DNA of 64,000 bases from Candidatus Melainabacteria bacterium (GCA_003258725.1 QHMG01000007.1:53431-117430), one strand, 5' to 3'. Numbered from the stretch's first letter, positions 43,389 through 53,199 are shown. Numbers and translations are program-made. Notes: generated by a model not told the origin, from the sequence alone.

Positions 43389-43896
43389 TCTCTTTCTCCA
43401 AAGTTTCGATTAAAGTTACAAAGTTTTGATATTCACATAGTGCATTATCTAAAACTACTTTTTGATAAAATGAAAGATGTGTATATTCATCATTTAAAAT
43501 ATTTTCAGCTGAAAACTTATGTTCTAAAGCTCTTGTCTTTATGCGTAACAACAATGCGCTTGCTTCTTCATCTGAAAGAAAACTTGCGCAAGAGATTTTA
43601 ATTCTTGCGTTTGAAAAGAATTGCAACGGATTTTCTGACAAATCTTCTAAAATTAAGCGTTTTAACTCCTCATTACCATCATTTGTAATTGAATAAAACC
43701 CCGATTGCTTACCCCCTTCAGACATAGCTCTGCGAGAACGCAAAAAACCAGAGGCTTCAAGTCTTTTTAGTGCAGGCTTTATCGCACCAAAGCTAGGTTT
43801 TGTGTAAGCACCAAAAACATTTGATATTGCTTTTTGAATACCATACATGGTTAATTCACGTTTTGTTAAGACAAATAAAATAATTAATTCTATCAT
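43372..43896 (-). CDS. PadR-family transcriptional regulator
   Basis: 174 residues: an N-terminal winged helix (LIILFVLTKRELTMYGIQKAISNVFGAYTKPSFGAIKPALKRLEASGFLRSR) followed by a C-terminal helical dimerisation part (about 90-174). The order of helices and the GxxYPxLxRLExxG-like stretch are PadR hallmarks. No ligand known. Shares its transcript with the DUF512 gene, which may therefore be under its control. Confidence 0.86.
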   Translation of the reverse strand: MIELIILFVLTKRELTMYGIQKAISNVFGAYTKPSFGAIKPALKRLEASGFLRSRRAMSEGGKQSGFYSITNDGNEELKRLILEDLSENPLQFFSNARIKISCASFLSDEEASALLLRIKTRALEHKFSAENILNDEYTHLSFYQKVVLDNALCEYQNFVTLIETLEKENARNS

Positions 43897-43980
43897 ATAT
43901 TAATCTTATCATAAACTTGTAGAAAATTAATGTTTAGATTAGAATAATGAAGTATTTAGATTTTATGAATAGCAGATTTT

Positions 43981-44715
43981 ATGGAAAACTTAGTAGAAAT
44001 TACGGAAGAACAAATTAAAGATATTGTTAGAGAAACAAACTTGCAACACATTGCAATAATTATGGACGGAAACCGCCGTTGGGCAAAGGAAAAAGGGTTG
44101 CCTTCAGCAATGGGACATAAAAAAGGCGTTGACGCACTGAAAACAACTCTTAGAGCGTGCGACGATTTTGGTATCAAATATTTGACTGTTTACGCATTTT
44201 CAACTGAAAATTGGAATAGAAAAAAAGAAGAAGTTGATTTCTTAATGGATTTGTTTGGACAAACTCTGAAAAAAGAAACAAAAGAAATGCACGAAAAAAA
44301 TGTCGTAATTGAATTTATTGGAGATTTAACAAAATTAAGTGCAAATCTACAAAAAATATTGAACGACTCAAGAGAACTTACAAAAAACAATACAGGCGTA
44401 CATTTACAAATCGCCTTCAACTACGGTTCTCGTTTAGAAATCGTTCAAGCGGTTCAAAATATTATCAAAAAAGGTGTTAAGGCAGAAGATGTAAATGAAG
44501 AACTTATTTCATCAGAGCTATACACAGCTGGTGCTCCAGACCCTGATTTATTAATTAGAACAGGCGGAGAAATGAGAATTTCTAACTACCTTTTATGGCA
44601 AATCGCTTATTCAGAATTTTATGTTACACAAAAATTCTGGCCAGAATTTGATAAAAAAGCGCTTGAAGAAGCCGTTTTAGAATTTAACAGAAGGCAAAGA
44701 AGGTTTGGAGTATAG
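43981..44715 (+). CDS. uppS: Isoprenyl transferase (undecaprenyl diphosphate synthase)
   Basis: Makes the C55 lipid carrier for cell-wall and surface glycans. 244 residues. AIIMDGNRRWAKEKGLP carries the catalytic Asp, and GHKKGVDALKTTLRACDDFGIKYLTVYAFSTENW, DLLIRTGGEMRISNYLLWQ and EFYVTQKFWPEF complete the family pattern. Divergent from PadR; rdgB follows two bases after the stop. No obvious ribosome site at this start. Confidence 0.97.
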   Translation: MENLVEITEEQIKDIVRETNLQHIAIIMDGNRRWAKEKGLPSAMGHKKGVDALKTTLRACDDFGIKYLTVYAFSTENWNRKKEEVDFLMDLFGQTLKKETKEMHEKNVVIEFIGDLTKLSANLQKILNDSRELTKNNTGVHLQIAFNYGSRLEIVQAVQNIIKKGVKAEDVNEELISSELYTAGAPDPDLLIRTGGEMRISNYLLWQIAYSEFYVTQKFWPEFDKKALEEAVLEFNRRQRRFGV

Positions 44716-44717
44716 CA

Positions 44718-45296
44718 ATGAAAATAGTTTTTGCAACTTCAAATCCACATAAACTGCACGAACTAAACGAAATCTGTGCTGATTCTGGCATTAAGTTTGT
44801 ATTACCAAGCGAAGGCTTTGCCCCAATTGAAAACGGTTCGACATTTGAAGAAAACTCATTAATTAAAGCAAAAGAAGCATTTCGAGTGTCAAAAACATAT
44901 TCTCTTGCAGATGACTCAGGACTTTGTGTCGATGCTTTAGACGGCGCTCCTGGACTATATTCAGCAAGATATGCGGGAACTCAAGATGAAAAAATTGAAA
45001 AACTTTTAGGTGAACTAAAAGGATTTGAAAATAGAAGGGCAAAATTTGTTTGCTGTGTAACGCTTCTTGATGACAAAGGCGAAATGATTTTTCAAACAGT
45101 TGGTGAATGTCACGGCTCAATAGTAAAAGAACGAAAAGGCATTAATGGCTTTGGTTATGACCCAATCTTCAAAGCTGACAATTACGATTGCACAATTGCA
45201 GAATTAAGCGAAGAAGAAAAAAACAAAATTTCTCATAGAGGAAAAGCCCTAAAGAATTTTTTAGAATTTATGCATAAAAATTTTAATATTACGTAA
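44718..45296 (+). CDS. rdgB: XTP/dITP pyrophosphatase
   Basis: Removes non-canonical purine nucleotides (dITP, XTP). 192 residues, with the substrate motif FATSNPHKLHELNEI, the catalytic LADDSGLCVDALDGAPGLYSARYAG and NGFGYDPIFKADN, and SHRGKALKNF at the C-terminus. Usual length. Two bases after uppS in one unit; prs follows 72 bases later. Confidence 0.96.
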   Translation: MKIVFATSNPHKLHELNEICADSGIKFVLPSEGFAPIENGSTFEENSLIKAKEAFRVSKTYSLADDSGLCVDALDGAPGLYSARYAGTQDEKIEKLLGELKGFENRRAKFVCCVTLLDDKGEMIFQTVGECHGSIVKERKGINGFGYDPIFKADNYDCTIAELSEEEKNKISHRGKALKNFLEFMHKNFNIT

Positions 45297-45368
45297 AAAC
45301 AAATGATTAAAAAATTTGTTGATTATATAATTAAAATATAAATATCATTTTGAAAGGATAAAAATCTT

Positions 45369-46379
45369 ATGATTAGCAACGAAGTATACGAAAAGTTAGA
45401 ACGTGTAATTAACCCAACACACGATATCAAATTATTCTCTGGACGCTCAAACCCAAAACTAGCGCAAGAAATTGCAGAAGCTCTTGGCACAAGCGTTGGA
45501 CCAATGATTATTAAAGATTTTGCAGACGGCGAAATCTATGTTCAAGTAAAAGATAGCGTTCGTGGAGATGATGTTTTCATCGTTCAACCATTATGCAAAC
45601 CTGTAAACCAAAACTTAATGGAGTTGTTAATCATAATTGATGCCTTCAAACGTGCAAGTGCAAAAACAATTACTGCCGTAATTCCATACTATGGTTACGC
45701 TAGACAAGATAGAAAAACCTCAGGTCGTGAAGCTATTACTGCAAAATTGGTTGCTGACCTACTTACAACTGCAGGTTGCACAAGAGTTTTAGCTGTTGAC
45801 TTACACTCTGGACAAATTCAAGGTTTCTTTAATATTCTTGTAGACCACATTTTTGCAACTTCAATTCTTGTAAAATACATCAAAGGTTTAAACTTAGATA
45901 TGGACGAATGTGTTGCAGTAAGCCCTGATACAGGCGGTGTTCAAAGAACAAGACACTTCGCTAAAGATCTTGGTTGTCCACTTGCAATTATTGATAAACG
46001 TCGTGACAAACACAACGAAGCTATTGCAAACTGCGTTATTGGTGATGTTAAAGGCAAAAACTGCTTAATGTTTGACGACATTATTGATACAGCTGGTTCT
46101 ATCACAGAAGCTGCTAAACTTCTTAAAAAAGAAGGTGCTAAAGATATTTATGTTTGCGCAATCCACCCTGTATTCTCAGGTCCGGCTGTTCAACGATTGA
46201 CAGATGCTCCAATTAAAGAAGTTATCGTTACAAACACAATTCCTCTTGATACTGAAAAATTACCAGAAAAAATAAAACAACTTTCTGTTGCAAATCTTCT
46301 AGGTCAAGCAATCTCTCGTATTCACGATGATGAATCAATCAGTTCTTTATTTGGTTTCGAAAAAGAAATGAAGGTTTAA
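45369..46379 (+). CDS. prs: Ribose-phosphate pyrophosphokinase
   Basis: Makes PRPP from ribose 5-phosphate and ATP. 336 residues, about 20 longer than most Prs at the N-terminus. VSPDTGGVQRTRHFAKDLG (flexible loop and catalytic region), the ribose-phosphate loop FDDIIDTAGSITEAAKLLKK and PYYGYARQDRK are family motifs. A good AAAGGA site precedes the ATG. Likely links with the deo pathway and tRNA/nucleotide synthesis. A strong terminator follows. Confidence 0.97.
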   Translation: MISNEVYEKLERVINPTHDIKLFSGRSNPKLAQEIAEALGTSVGPMIIKDFADGEIYVQVKDSVRGDDVFIVQPLCKPVNQNLMELLIIIDAFKRASAKTITAVIPYYGYARQDRKTSGREAITAKLVADLLTTAGCTRVLAVDLHSGQIQGFFNILVDHIFATSILVKYIKGLNLDMDECVAVSPDTGGVQRTRHFAKDLGCPLAIIDKRRDKHNEAIANCVIGDVKGKNCLMFDDIIDTAGSITEAAKLLKKEGAKDIYVCAIHPVFSGPAVQRLTDAPIKEVIVTNTIPLDTEKLPEKIKQLSVANLLGQAISRIHDDESISSLFGFEKEMKV

Positions 46380-46387
46380 AAGATATC

Positions 46388-46428
46388 AAAAAAGCGGCGC
46401 AGTATTTTTTATACTGCGCCGCTTTTTT
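46388..46428. terminator. Bidirectional terminator after prs
   Basis: A perfect 17-18-bp stem (AAAAAAGCGGCGCAGTA at 46388-46404 with 46412-46428), loop of T residues, T-runs on both strands. Between prs and the convergent hydrolase gene. Confidence 0.92.
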
Positions 46429-46433
46429 ATTAA

Positions 46434-47252
46434 CTATTTCTTCTTTGGAGAAGGTTTTGCTTTTGCATTTTTGAAATATTGTTCAGTCCAAGAGACAATT
46501 GCATTTTGAAATTCTGGGTGTTGTTTTAAAATCAACATTCCACTATTTCCAGACTCGGCGTTTGCAACGTCAAATGTTCCTTGCGCAAATCTCGCTATAC
46601 GAATTTGTTGATCCACATAATATTTATCGGTTTTACTTGCAAGTGCTAGGATTGGAGTTTTGCCAATTTCTGTTAGTACAACAGGAATATACAAACCTTT
46701 AAATTCCATTGACGGAGCAAGTAAAACTAAGGCTCTTGGTTTAATTTTCATTTTTCTTGCAACAATTACCGCTGTATTTGCACCAATATCACTACCAACA
46801 AGTGCGTAGTTTACAAAACTTGGTTTCTTTGTTTGCTTTTCAATAAATTGAATTGTTTGAATTACGTCATTCGGATATTGTTCAAAATCTTTATTTTTAA
46901 AGTTTCTCCAAGAACGTTGATGAAAACTTTTGTCATAAACACTTTTTCCATGACCTCTTAAATCAATTCTTAAAACGGCATAACCTCTTGCATTATATTT
47001 CTTTTGTAAACTAATCCAATAAGAACTATTGTAACCAAGAGCATGAAGCATTATTATTGTAGGATAGCCTTTCATTTTTGTTTTTGGATAACTCAAATAA
47101 GAACGAATTAAATGACCATCTCGAGTTTGAACAGAAAATTCTCTTTCGGTATATATTTTTTTCTTTTTTGTCGTTTTCGTTTGCGCAGCAAATACAGTTT
47201 GTGCACTTAATGCAAAAAATAAAGCTAAAATTACAACAAGAAATTTTTTCAT
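46434..47252 (-). CDS. Exported alpha/beta hydrolase
   Basis: 272 residues with a Sec signal peptide (MKKFLVVILALFFALSAQTVFA) followed by a lysine/threonine-rich linker. Alpha/beta-hydrolase landmarks: MLHALGYNSSYW (oxyanion region), LRGHGKS, then the nucleophile elbow VGSDIG. The elbow reads G-S-D-I-G, placing Asp155 where Ser usually sits, so a dehalogenase-type Asp nucleophile or loss of esterase activity are possible. A C-terminal D and H (ASKTDKYYVD, LKQHPEFQN) fit the remaining triad. Substrate unknown; convergent with prs. Confidence 0.85.
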   Translation of the reverse strand: MKKFLVVILALFFALSAQTVFAAQTKTTKKKKIYTEREFSVQTRDGHLIRSYLSYPKTKMKGYPTIIMLHALGYNSSYWISLQKKYNARGYAVLRIDLRGHGKSVYDKSFHQRSWRNFKNKDFEQYPNDVIQTIQFIEKQTKKPSFVNYALVGSDIGANTAVIVARKMKIKPRALVLLAPSMEFKGLYIPVVLTEIGKTPILALASKTDKYYVDQQIRIARFAQGTFDVANAESGNSGMLILKQHPEFQNAIVSWTEQYFKNAKAKPSPKKK

Positions 47253-47411
47253 ACTTTCAATCCTTCTAAATTTAACTTCATTATAGTATAAATTTAAAAT
47301 ATTACAAATGTTACAATTTTTTCTAAAATTGAAATCGTAGAGAAAATTATATGTTTATATATATGTTAGTAGACCATTTTGTCGTGGTAAAATTCAATAG
47401 AGGGTTATCGT

Positions 47412-48320
47412 ATGGCAATAGCAATTGATACAAATATATATGCTTTAGGCAAAAAGTTAAACATTACGTCTGAACGTATGATGAACTACGCAAACAAAAC
47501 CGTAGATGAAATCATTGAAGCAGAAACAGCTCAAGGTAATACTAAAGCTGCAGAATTTGCCAAGCAGTTAGAATCAGATCCAAATACATTAATTAAAACA
47601 TATCAATTAGATAATCCTGGTAATAAGTTTAATATTATTTCTCAAATTCCTGAGCAAAAAATGCCAGAATATTTGGAATTTTTGGAAGATGACGATTTGA
47701 GATTAGGCTTAAATTTCTTCTCACAAGAACAACTTTTGAAATTAATGCAAGATTTTGCACCAATTGAAGAAGTTGTTAATTCGACTATGATTTGCTTTCC
47801 TTTAATGGAAATTGTTAAAATGATGCCTGACAAAGAATTAAATAACTTTATTGTAAACAAGGATTTAGACCCTGAATTTTTGAAAAAGAATTTAGAAAAA
47901 ATGGACCCAGAAGTTATTGCAGTTATGATTGAAGGTGCAACAGGTTCACCTGTGGTTGAAGAGGATCCTAAAAAACTTATGGGTATGCTATATGGTTTAG
48001 ACAAAGATACCTATAAAGAAGCCCTAGTTGCAATGGACCCTGATGCAAAAAGAGTAATGGTTTTGAACATGCAAAAGCAAGACCCAGAAGTTATGCAATT
48101 GTTCCCAGCAAAAGCATATACAACAATGTTATCAACTTTGCAAAAACCTGATATGATGGAAGGTATGGCAGCATTACAAACAGAATCTTTACTTTCTATG
48201 AATGGGGAACTTCCTCCTGAGTTAATGGCTATTGTATTGACTCAAATTGATCCTAAGGATTTAGCAAAAATTGTAATTAAAGAGTATCCTGATTTATTGA
48301 CTCAGATAGTTGCTGCATAG
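47412..48320 (+). CDS. Helical repeat protein, MgtE-N/FliG-like
   Basis: 302 residues made of short helical repeats with a hydrophobic-acidic pattern (MDPEVIAVMIEGATG, KDTYKEALVAMDPDAKRVMVLNM, PPELMAIVLTQIDPKDLAKIVIKEYP). These resemble the superhelical N-terminal domain of MgtE and the ARM-like repeats of FliG. No membrane helix, no magnesium-channel domain and no torque helix of FliG are visible. Monocistronic. Its 3' end overlaps the convergent pncC gene by 44 bases. Confidence 0.65.
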   Translation: MAIAIDTNIYALGKKLNITSERMMNYANKTVDEIIEAETAQGNTKAAEFAKQLESDPNTLIKTYQLDNPGNKFNIISQIPEQKMPEYLEFLEDDDLRLGLNFFSQEQLLKLMQDFAPIEEVVNSTMICFPLMEIVKMMPDKELNNFIVNKDLDPEFLKKNLEKMDPEVIAVMIEGATGSPVVEEDPKKLMGMLYGLDKDTYKEALVAMDPDAKRVMVLNMQKQDPEVMQLFPAKAYTTMLSTLQKPDMMEGMAALQTESLLSMNGELPPELMAIVLTQIDPKDLAKIVIKEYPDLLTQIVAA

Positions 48321-48852
48321 TTGAGTAATTTTTTTGCAAGAAGCTAATTAAAAACTCTAAAGCTGATTGAGAAAACAAAAACTTAATCATCTTTCTGCTG
48401 TTGTGTGGATTAACTTCTATCTTTTTAACAGCAAGTGCGCATTTATTTTTAATTGCAACATACATCAAACCTACGGGTTTTCCGGCTTCTGGAGTAGTTG
48501 GTCCTGCAATACCCGTTGTAGATATTGCAACATCGCAACCAGTCTTTTTATAAAGACCTTCTGCCATTTCCTTTGCGCATTGTTCACTAACAGCGCCATA
48601 AGTTTCTAGGGTCTCTTGTGATACGTCTAAAAGCTCTATTTTAGCTTCGTTTGCGTAAGTTACAAAATTTTCTTTTATATATGAAGAACTACCAGCAACG
48701 TCTGTAAGACGAGAGCTTAAAAGTCCGCCAGTACAAGATTCTGCCGTTGAAATTTTTATTGAGTAATTGAACAAAATCCTTGCTACGGTCTGCTCGGTCT
48801 TCGTATTCATTTGATATCTCAAATATTTTAAACATTCTAAAAATTTATTCAT
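48277..48852 (-). CDS. pncC: Nicotinamide-nucleotide amidohydrolase (CinA C-terminal type)
   Basis: Deamidates NMN to NaMN in NAD salvage. The core starts STAESCTGGLLSSRLTDVAGSS and continues with GIAGPTTPEAGKPVGLMYVA, the conserved CinA-C motifs. 191 residues from this start; Met15 (MNTKTEQTVARIL) would give a length and N-terminus closer to E. coli PncC and is a realistic alternative. The N-terminal CinA domain is absent. The C-terminus overlaps the convergent gene by 44 bases. Confidence 0.93.
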   Translation of the reverse strand: MNKFLECLKYLRYQMNTKTEQTVARILFNYSIKISTAESCTGGLLSSRLTDVAGSSSYIKENFVTYANEAKIELLDVSQETLETYGAVSEQCAKEMAEGLYKKTGCDVAISTTGIAGPTTPEAGKPVGLMYVAIKNKCALAVKKIEVNPHNSRKMIKFLFSQSALEFLISFLQKNYSTMQQLSESINQDTL

Positions 48853-48891
48853 AACTATAATTTATAGTGCTTTTATTGCTTTGTCAAGCAT

Positions 48892-48922
48892 AAAAAAAAG
48901 ACGAACTTTTTAGTCCGTCTTT
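48892..48922 (-). terminator. Terminator of the giant GH13 gene
   Basis: Hairpin AAAGACGGACT-AAAA-AGTTCGTCTTT on the minus strand (one G-U pair), followed by eight T residues, a canonical Rho-independent terminator. Confidence 0.88.
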
Positions 48923-48939
48923 CTTGTTATTTTTATATT

Positions 48940-51900
48940 TTATTTTGCCATAAGTGCCAATTTTGAACCTGTTTCAGCTTGCTTTGCTTGTTTGTATGGA
49001 TTAGAAACAAAGTTATATTGAGGATTGTACATAACTTTTGATTTCTTACCTTCTGCCATTTCAGGTACTGAGTATAAAATTAATGTGCTTTCATACATAT
49101 CAATTTTGTTGTCATCTCTGAATTTGCCTGTTGCCATTACATGTTTGTAATCTTCTTCACTGTTGAAACGTTTTATAAAGTAGTTTCCTTTATCGACACA
49201 AACTTTATAAACTGATTTATCTCTATCATCAGCATTTTTAAAGGTTGTACCAGCCTGTAAGCCAGCTCTTAAACCAACTTTGTCATTATTAGTTGTATGC
49301 ATTGAGATACTATCTAATTTAACGTGTGTTGGGTGATATTCAGCTTCCTTATCAAGATTTACATTGTTTGCATTGAATAAAGTTACTGCCATTGCGCCAT
49401 CAGCAGATTGTCTCAATATTGCAGAAACTGGTTTGCCAGTTGTAACGTCTTTGTGTAAATCCAAAGTGAATGGAGCACCGTCATTTAAGGCTCTTAATTC
49501 TGGTCTTTCACGTAAAGCCATTGTTTCATTCATTTTGTTATAGAAGTTTTGAATGAATTGTTTGTTATTATCGTTCAACCAATCCCAACGAACTGCGTTA
49601 CGGTTTTGGATATAAACATTTTTAGCTTTTTCTTCGTAACCTGTCATTCCCAATTCGTCACCTGCATACATTGTCGGATTGCCTGGTAAACTTACTAAGA
49701 ATCCCATCATTGCTTGGAATTTAGTCATTCCAGGTTTTAAGATTGTTTCAAAGGTTGCATTGAACAATTTAGATTTTTCATCATTGCTCATTTTTAAACC
49801 ATGTTTAACTTCAGCTTGCTTCATTACCGCTTTAATGGTTGTATCAATTGGTTTTGTACCAAATGCATCTGCTGAAAATTCTTTATCTAAGTATTTACCA
49901 GAAGCTAAATCTGCAACTGATTTACTGATAGCAGAGAAGGCTTCATCTTTTCTTTGACCTTGGAACACTTTACCTAAAGCCTTACCAAAGCCACCTTTTA
50001 CAGCGTCACCCATTGCTATCGCTTTGCTGCTTACTTTGCTAAAGTCAATACTATTGATATCACCGTCATTAACTTGGTCATACATTTTATCTTTTAAAAC
50101 TGCAGTTGCAATCTTTTTGTGATTGTAGTTGTTTGCAAAGTTTGTATGGAACAAATTCATATCTAGTGATAAGCAGTGCAACATACGAGGTTTATCGTGA
50201 TTGCCTACAAATGTGTAAGAGTATAAAATTGAATCTAGTGGTGCTGAGTTTAAATAATTATCAGAACCTACCATTTTGTCATAAATTTTTCTTTCTCTGC
50301 CATTTGCATCAAGAGTTGCACCAGTTGTAATATCTTTATTGAAGATATTTGCAACATCTGTAAAGAAATAAGAATAGTTCGCAATACTTGTCATGCCAGC
50401 TTCTTGATGTAATTTCATAACAGCATCTTTAGCAGTTGAGAATTTACCTGAATTATCGTGCAACGCAAATTCGTCTGTAACTTCAGCTACCATATACGCA
50501 TTTTTGTTTTCACCGATAACACCTTTTGAGAAGTTTCTCCAGAAATCTACAACGCTAGACCATTCATCTTTAAAGTTTGCATTGCCATTTCTTAATGCGT
50601 CCATATCAGCAATATCTTTTGCTGCGTCAATACGCCAATCAAGACCTGCATTGTTTCTATCTACTACCATTTCAGCTAAAGCAAAACTGTTTTCATTTAA
50701 ACCTTGAAGACGTTTTGTTACAGCTGATGTGATTTCGTCTTTGTCCTTCATTGAAATATTTTTTATACCTGATTTTAAGCGTTTAACCATCAAGTTTGCT
50801 TCATCTTCTGGTGAATCAGCTAAAATATTCATTGAAGCTAAAGTTGTATCTTCTTTTAGTTTATTATAGTCATAAGAAACTGTTCCATCTTCATTAACCT
50901 TTGTTTGTGCTTTTGGAGCAACAGCTTTAACTAAAGCATATTTTGCAATATCTTGGTTTACTAGAGGTAATACATATTTTCCTAATTTAGAAACTTTATT
51001 TCCTTCAAATAATTTTCCGCCTAAATTTTTATTTACATTTTGCATTACATCATTTGTAAATCTATATAAGTCTTCTGTAAATAATGTATCTGCTTTTTTG
51101 TATGTATCTTTGTTTTCATCTGTAACTTGCGGATTACCAGCTTTAAACATTTCATAACGGCTCATACCGATTTGGTCAGCTTTTGTTGCTCGATTTGTAA
51201 TTAATGATGAACCTAATACTGCAACTGTATCATCTGCAAATTCGATTGAATCTAATGGTAGTGACATAATTGATTGAAGTGTTAATTCTTTGTAATCGTC
51301 AGTCAAGTTTGATGTTTTAGATTCGTAATCACCATTTATAACATTTCTTACAATGTTTTCGTTAATATCGTTATTTGCTGGAAGTTCACCCTTCTTTGTT
51401 AAATCTGCAATTTGTGCCATTGCTTTTTTAGGATCTGAACTTACATTCTTTAATTCGTGTGCTACATATTCATTTAAAATATCGTTTGTTTTTCTTGTCC
51501 AATATTTACCAGAGTTTACAACATAGTCTTGAGCTTCAAAGTTCTTAGCTTTAATCTTTTTAGTTTGATATTCTCTGTCATGTCTTGGCAAATTTTCCAA
51601 GCGTTTTGTATCAGCATGTGAGAACACGAAATTTAATTTCGCAATATCTGTATTTGCATCCCAAGTTTCAAAACCATTTTCGTATTTGTCTTCTAATACG
51701 TAAGATTCTGATTGTGTTAAGAATTTTGCTGCCATTGGTTGGTCTAGCATAATTTTCTTATCCGCATTTTTGTTATATGCATTTAAATTTTTAACGTTTT
51801 TATTATATGTTTCAGGATTAATTTCAAATGAATATGGCACAACCGTATCATTATGATTATTGATTTCATAAGCATTGCCAGTATCTAACTTTTCGTATGA

Positions 51901-53016
51901 TTTAATTAGATTTTTTGTATCCTTCTTGTCTGCATCTGAAACTAATCTGTTATCATAAATTTGAACATAAGTTGGTTTCTTTGAATCGTATTCTGGGTTT
52001 TTAGATGATTTAATTTGACCGTCTGCCCCTTGTTCATATTTGTAAGGTGAATTTACAACTTTGTGTCCTACGTAATCTTGGTTTTTAGCAAAAATACCCA
52101 TTGACAATGGTCCTGATTGCAAACCACTAGCTCTAAACCAATTGTAATATGGTGATTTTTCGCCCCATTTTAACATGTGTTTAAAGTGAACACCTTCTAA
52201 ACCTTCGTTTACGAACGCACCGTCTGAAACAAAGTTTATACCATTTTTAAATAATTTTTTTTGTAATGATGCATAATTGTCGATATTACCGATAGAATTT
52301 GACATTTGCATACAGTTTTTATTCCAATAACTGTGAGATGACAAACTATCATCAGTAAAGATTGGTGTTGATACAATTCTTGTATAACCAGCCTTTTTAA
52401 GTTTGTCTACATTAGCCTCAATACCTGCTAAAGTACCACCCATTTTGTTTGAGAATGTTTTTGTTGCATATTTTGCCTTATCTTGAATATTTTTGTTTAA
52501 AGTTGGTTTACCTTTTTCATCATAAACCCAACCTACGGCATAAGAATCAGGTAGAGCCAATGTCATTGAGCCACCTTTTGAAACCTGTGTACCGTTTTGC
52601 ATAACTAAGTTAAATTTATCAAAATTACCATTTTTTGAGTAATCAATTACAGAGCCTGCATCAACTTGATAGAAAGATTTTGAGTTATCTTGTTTGTCAA
52701 CTAACTTATAGCGATATGCAAAAGGTTCTTTGTTGCTTAATTCATCATAAGCATAACCCATGTCAATTTTCACACCACGATTATTCAATTTAACCGATTT
52801 AACTCCTAAATCAGTATTAGTAAGCATTTTATTTACATTATAATTGTCGTTTTTGTCTTTTTTTACACTAAAAACTTCCAAATAACAGTCATATTTGTTG
52901 CTGTCATGTGGAAAATTAAATTCAAATTCATTAGAACCTGTCTCTGACTTCTTGTGGTTAAAACCTGTAAAATTAGGAGTTTTTACGGGTTTCATCAAAT
53001 TAAAATTAACTTTCAT
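48940..53016 (-). CDS. Giant alpha-amylase family (GH13) enzyme, 1358 aa
   Basis: A 1358-residue alpha-glucan-active enzyme by motif. MGGTLAGIEANVDKLKKAGYTRIVSTPIF opens the barrel; region II is DWRIDAAKDI with Asp797 as nucleophile, region III MVAEVTD with Glu845 as acid/base, region IV VGNHDKPR with Asp941. The barrel ends with LPGNPTMYAGDELGM and NAVRWDWL. The first 200 residues are beta-rich, with N-terminal motif TPNFTGF; the barrel is interrupted by a roughly 450-residue charged insertion. No signal peptide. It is monocistronic with its own terminator. Which bond it cleaves or transfers is not known. Confidence 0.88.
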   Translation of the reverse strand: MKVNFNLMKPVKTPNFTGFNHKKSETGSNEFEFNFPHDSNKYDCYLEVFSVKKDKNDNYNVNKMLTNTDLGVKSVKLNNRGVKIDMGYAYDELSNKEPFAYRYKLVDKQDNSKSFYQVDAGSVIDYSKNGNFDKFNLVMQNGTQVSKGGSMTLALPDSYAVGWVYDEKGKPTLNKNIQDKAKYATKTFSNKMGGTLAGIEANVDKLKKAGYTRIVSTPIFTDDSLSSHSYWNKNCMQMSNSIGNIDNYASLQKKLFKNGINFVSDGAFVNEGLEGVHFKHMLKWGEKSPYYNWFRASGLQSGPLSMGIFAKNQDYVGHKVVNSPYKYEQGADGQIKSSKNPEYDSKKPTYVQIYDNRLVSDADKKDTKNLIKSYEKLDTGNAYEINNHNDTVVPYSFEINPETYNKNVKNLNAYNKNADKKIMLDQPMAAKFLTQSESYVLEDKYENGFETWDANTDIAKLNFVFSHADTKRLENLPRHDREYQTKKIKAKNFEAQDYVVNSGKYWTRKTNDILNEYVAHELKNVSSDPKKAMAQIADLTKKGELPANNDINENIVRNVINGDYESKTSNLTDDYKELTLQSIMSLPLDSIEFADDTVAVLGSSLITNRATKADQIGMSRYEMFKAGNPQVTDENKDTYKKADTLFTEDLYRFTNDVMQNVNKNLGGKLFEGNKVSKLGKYVLPLVNQDIAKYALVKAVAPKAQTKVNEDGTVSYDYNKLKEDTTLASMNILADSPEDEANLMVKRLKSGIKNISMKDKDEITSAVTKRLQGLNENSFALAEMVVDRNNAGLDWRIDAAKDIADMDALRNGNANFKDEWSSVVDFWRNFSKGVIGENKNAYMVAEVTDEFALHDNSGKFSTAKDAVMKLHQEAGMTSIANYSYFFTDVANIFNKDITTGATLDANGRERKIYDKMVGSDNYLNSAPLDSILYSYTFVGNHDKPRMLHCLSLDMNLFHTNFANNYNHKKIATAVLKDKMYDQVNDGDINSIDFSKVSSKAIAMGDAVKGGFGKALGKVFQGQRKDEAFSAISKSVADLASGKYLDKEFSADAFGTKPIDTTIKAVMKQAEVKHGLKMSNDEKSKLFNATFETILKPGMTKFQAMMGFLVSLPGNPTMYAGDELGMTGYEEKAKNVYIQNRNAVRWDWLNDNNKQFIQNFYNKMNETMALRERPELRALNDGAPFTLDLHKDVTTGKPVSAILRQSADGAMAVTLFNANNVNLDKEAEYHPTHVKLDSISMHTTNNDKVGLRAGLQAGTTFKNADDRDKSVYKVCVDKGNYFIKRFNSEEDYKHVMATGKFRDDNKIDMYESTLILYSVPEMAEGKKSKVMYNPQYNFVSNPYKQAKQAETGSKLALMAK

Positions 53017-53165
53017 TATCTTTCCTTATACACTATATGTTATTTATTTTAAGGTAGATAAAAAAAATTTTTGCCCTAATTTACCCCAAATGTTACAAAA
53101 CTTTTACATAAAATTTTCACGCCAATACTATGTTTGAGCATGCTTTTTATCTTAAAAATTTCAAT

Positions 53166-53199
53166 AAAAAAGTTGCCCAGTTAAGAGCAACCGTTTTTA
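53166..53199 (-). terminator. Weak terminator of the large TPR gene
   Basis: GTTGC/GCAAC stem (53172-53176 with 53187-53191) with a 10-base loop and a TTTTTT tail on the minus strand. It is weaker than others in the window. Confidence 0.5.

Noticed and set aside
47642..48004. Minus-strand 120-codon frame inside the helical repeat gene
   Set aside because: Shadow frame; serine/lysine-rich with no plausible domain and fully inside a better gene.
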